A stretch of DNA of 64,000 nt from an uncultured Poribacteria bacterium (lineage in GTDB: Bacteria; Poribacteria; WGA-4E; PCPOR2b), in contig OY282444.1 of the NCBI GenBank assembly GCA_958296125.1, positions 5,092,247 through 5,156,246 of the forward strand, read 5' to 3'. The position numbers and the translations under genes are program-made. The notes below the pieces were generated by a model. It did no database searches and was not told where the DNA came from. It saw only the letters and a list, made by a program, of their open reading frames with translations. Of this stretch, positions 62,902-64,000 are shown in pieces; within the stretch, counting starts at the first letter, position 1, and each line of letters opens with the position of its first letter.

Positions 62902-64000
62902 ATGGAAATTCGTGGCATCCGTGAATCAGAGTTAGCGGAGATGATTGACTTACAATGCCGGGCATTTCGAGAGGATGGGCATGAACGCTACTGGCAATAT
63001 GTTCGCGCCGATCCAAGCTACCGGTACGACCAAACTCGCGTCGTGGTGGTAAACGGGCGGATTGTTTCGACCCTCCGTGTCTGGGAACGCGAAATGCGGA
63101 TTGGTTCTAGTGCCGTCCCTATGGGAGGGATTGGAGGCGTGGGCACACACCCTGATCATCAAGGCACCGGTTATGCCACAGCGTTAATGAAGGATACGAT
63201 TGCCTACATGCGGACAGTTGGCTATGACGTGGGGGTACTCTTTTCGGCTATCCCGTGTGAATTTTATCGGAAATTGGGGTGGGCGAGTGCACCGTTGGCA
63301 GGTTTTCAAATGACCCGAAGGCGGAGCATTGGGCTGCGAGAAACGGAGTGGCGTGTTGAGCCTTTCGATGAAGAGCGCGATATAGAGCCATCCATCGCGC
63401 TTTACGATAGATACAATGGCCAGCAGAGCGGATCGCTTGTGCGCACACAGGCTTATTGGAATAGCGGGCCCGCACGGCTACGGGACATTTTACCGACGGT
63501 GACCGCTCGACATGGGAACAAGCTCGGCGGCTATCTCAACTTTCAGATTGACGGAACAAGCGTAAACATCCTCGAAGTTGCATACGACCGAACGCAACCG
63601 CAAGCCTTAACGGCGTTGGTGAGCCATCTGCTTCAGGTGTGTGAACGAGAAGGAGTCGAGGAACTCTACGGTGATATTCCGCATCGACACCCAATGGTCG
63701 ATCTGCTTGTTGAAGGGACAGCGGGAGATACCTTCTTAACTGGCAATTCCGCGATGATGCTATATTCTGTAAATCTCCTTGCTTTGCTCCAGCGGCTTCT
63801 GCCTGAATTGCAAGCCCGGATCGATGCAGCGAGTCAAAAATTCGCCCCTGTCTCGGTCTGCTTTGCCGTGAATGACCAAGAGGCGGGGTTGCGCCTGCAC
63901 GATGATGGAACGCTTCAAACCTTTGACTCGGATGAACAGGCGATTCGTCTGGTGTTGCCGGGACACCTCTTTTGGCGGGCACTACTCGGTGAATCAAGTT
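62902..64000 (+). CDS. GNAT family N-acetyltransferase (Eis-like), 3' end cut by window edge
   Basis: The frame from ATG 62902 is open for 366 codons to the window end, so the C-terminus is missing. The N-terminal GNAT domain has IGGVGTHPDHQGTGYATALM as its acetyl-CoA loop and FSAIPCEFYRKLGWASAPLA at its end. Later sequence (NILEVAYDRTQPQALTALVSHLL, then a probable SCP2-like part) follows the Eis layout, in which enhanced-intracellular-survival enzymes acetylate several amines. TGGAGGAA lies before the ATG. It starts 106 bp after the DedA-type gene. Confidence 0.85.
   Translation, partial: MEIRGIRESELAEMIDLQCRAFREDGHERYWQYVRADPSYRYDQTRVVVVNGRIVSTLRVWEREMRIGSSAVPMGGIGGVGTHPDHQGTGYATALMKDTIAYMRTVGYDVGVLFSAIPCEFYRKLGWASAPLAGFQMTRRRSIGLRETEWRVEPFDEERDIEPSIALYDRYNGQQSGSLVRTQAYWNSGPARLRDILPTVTARHGNKLGGYLNFQIDGTSVNILEVAYDRTQPQALTALVSHLLQVCEREGVEELYGDIPHRHPMVDLLVEGTAGDTFLTGNSAMMLYSVNLLALLQRLLPELQARIDAASQKFAPVSVCFAVNDQEAGLRLHDDGTLQTFDSDEQAIRLVLPGHLFWRALLGESS

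Overview
The window looks like a chromosome segment of an uncultivated Gram-negative bacterium, most plausibly Candidatus Poribacteria or a close relative. That placement is an inference from gene content: phytanoyl-CoA-dioxygenase, sulfatase, Gfo/Idh/MocA, enolase-superfamily, creatininase-type and sugar-acid dehydratase genes, an Omp85 outer-membrane protein, OmpA-type lipoproteins and sigma-54 promoters. No rRNA, tRNA, CRISPR array, phage or transposase gene was seen. Genes are packed as short operons on both strands, separated by small gaps that carry several families of short palindromic repeats. Genes run off both ends: a dioxygenase on the left and a GNAT acetyltransferase on the right.

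1-7.6 kb: a truncated PhyH dioxygenase and a membrane-anchored protein (minus), then a plus-strand catabolic cluster: Gfo/Idh oxidoreductase, enolase-superfamily dehydratase, arylsulfatase and mannonate dehydratase. The set fits desulfation and breakdown of sulfated or acidic sugars. 7.8-13.4 kb: a three-gene Fe3+-type ABC importer behind a perfect sigma-70 consensus promoter, then thiE-thiD. 13.6-23 kb (minus): a 1229-residue Omp85-type barrel protein with an adhesin-like region and a CBM9-like domain ahead of its POTRA domains; an Fsr-like MFS transporter; a zinc-ribbon membrane protein; a glycoside-hydrolase-like gene broken by a perfect 143-bp tandem duplication; and a class V aminotransferase.

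23-30 kb: an amidohydrolase and an IlvD/Edd dehydratase, rpsU on the minus strand, another Gfo/Idh gene, then groES-groEL. groESL sits behind a textbook sigma-54 promoter with three upstream copies of an activator-like motif, and ends in a clear intrinsic terminator. 30-35 kb: a small nuclease/defence-like group with an MmeI-type single-chain restriction-modification enzyme, a DUF4377-like lipoprotein and a DUF2779-type Cas4-like/DEDD double nuclease.

35-48 kb (mostly minus): a Gfo/Idh gene; pspA, again behind a sigma-54 promoter; ankyrin and GNAT genes (plus); a DUF6785-like membrane protein; a nucleoside/simple-sugar ABC ATPase without its permeases; a UvrD-type helicase with a DEDDh exonuclease inserted in it; and a type I phosphodiesterase. 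48-64 kb (plus): an Ldh2-family dehydrogenase, two creatininase-family hydrolases, an aldo/keto reductase, a DUF4398/OmpA lipoprotein pair, an orphan DNA methyltransferase, a small-molecule methyltransferase, pyrF, lepA-lepB, an ABC ATPase overlapping a DedA/TVP38 membrane protein, and the truncated GNAT gene.

The points most worth following up are the shared sigma-54 control of groESL and pspA, the two unusual domain fusions (Omp85 and UvrD), the frame-breaking tandem duplication, and the dispersed palindromic repeats, one of which lies inside a coding sequence.
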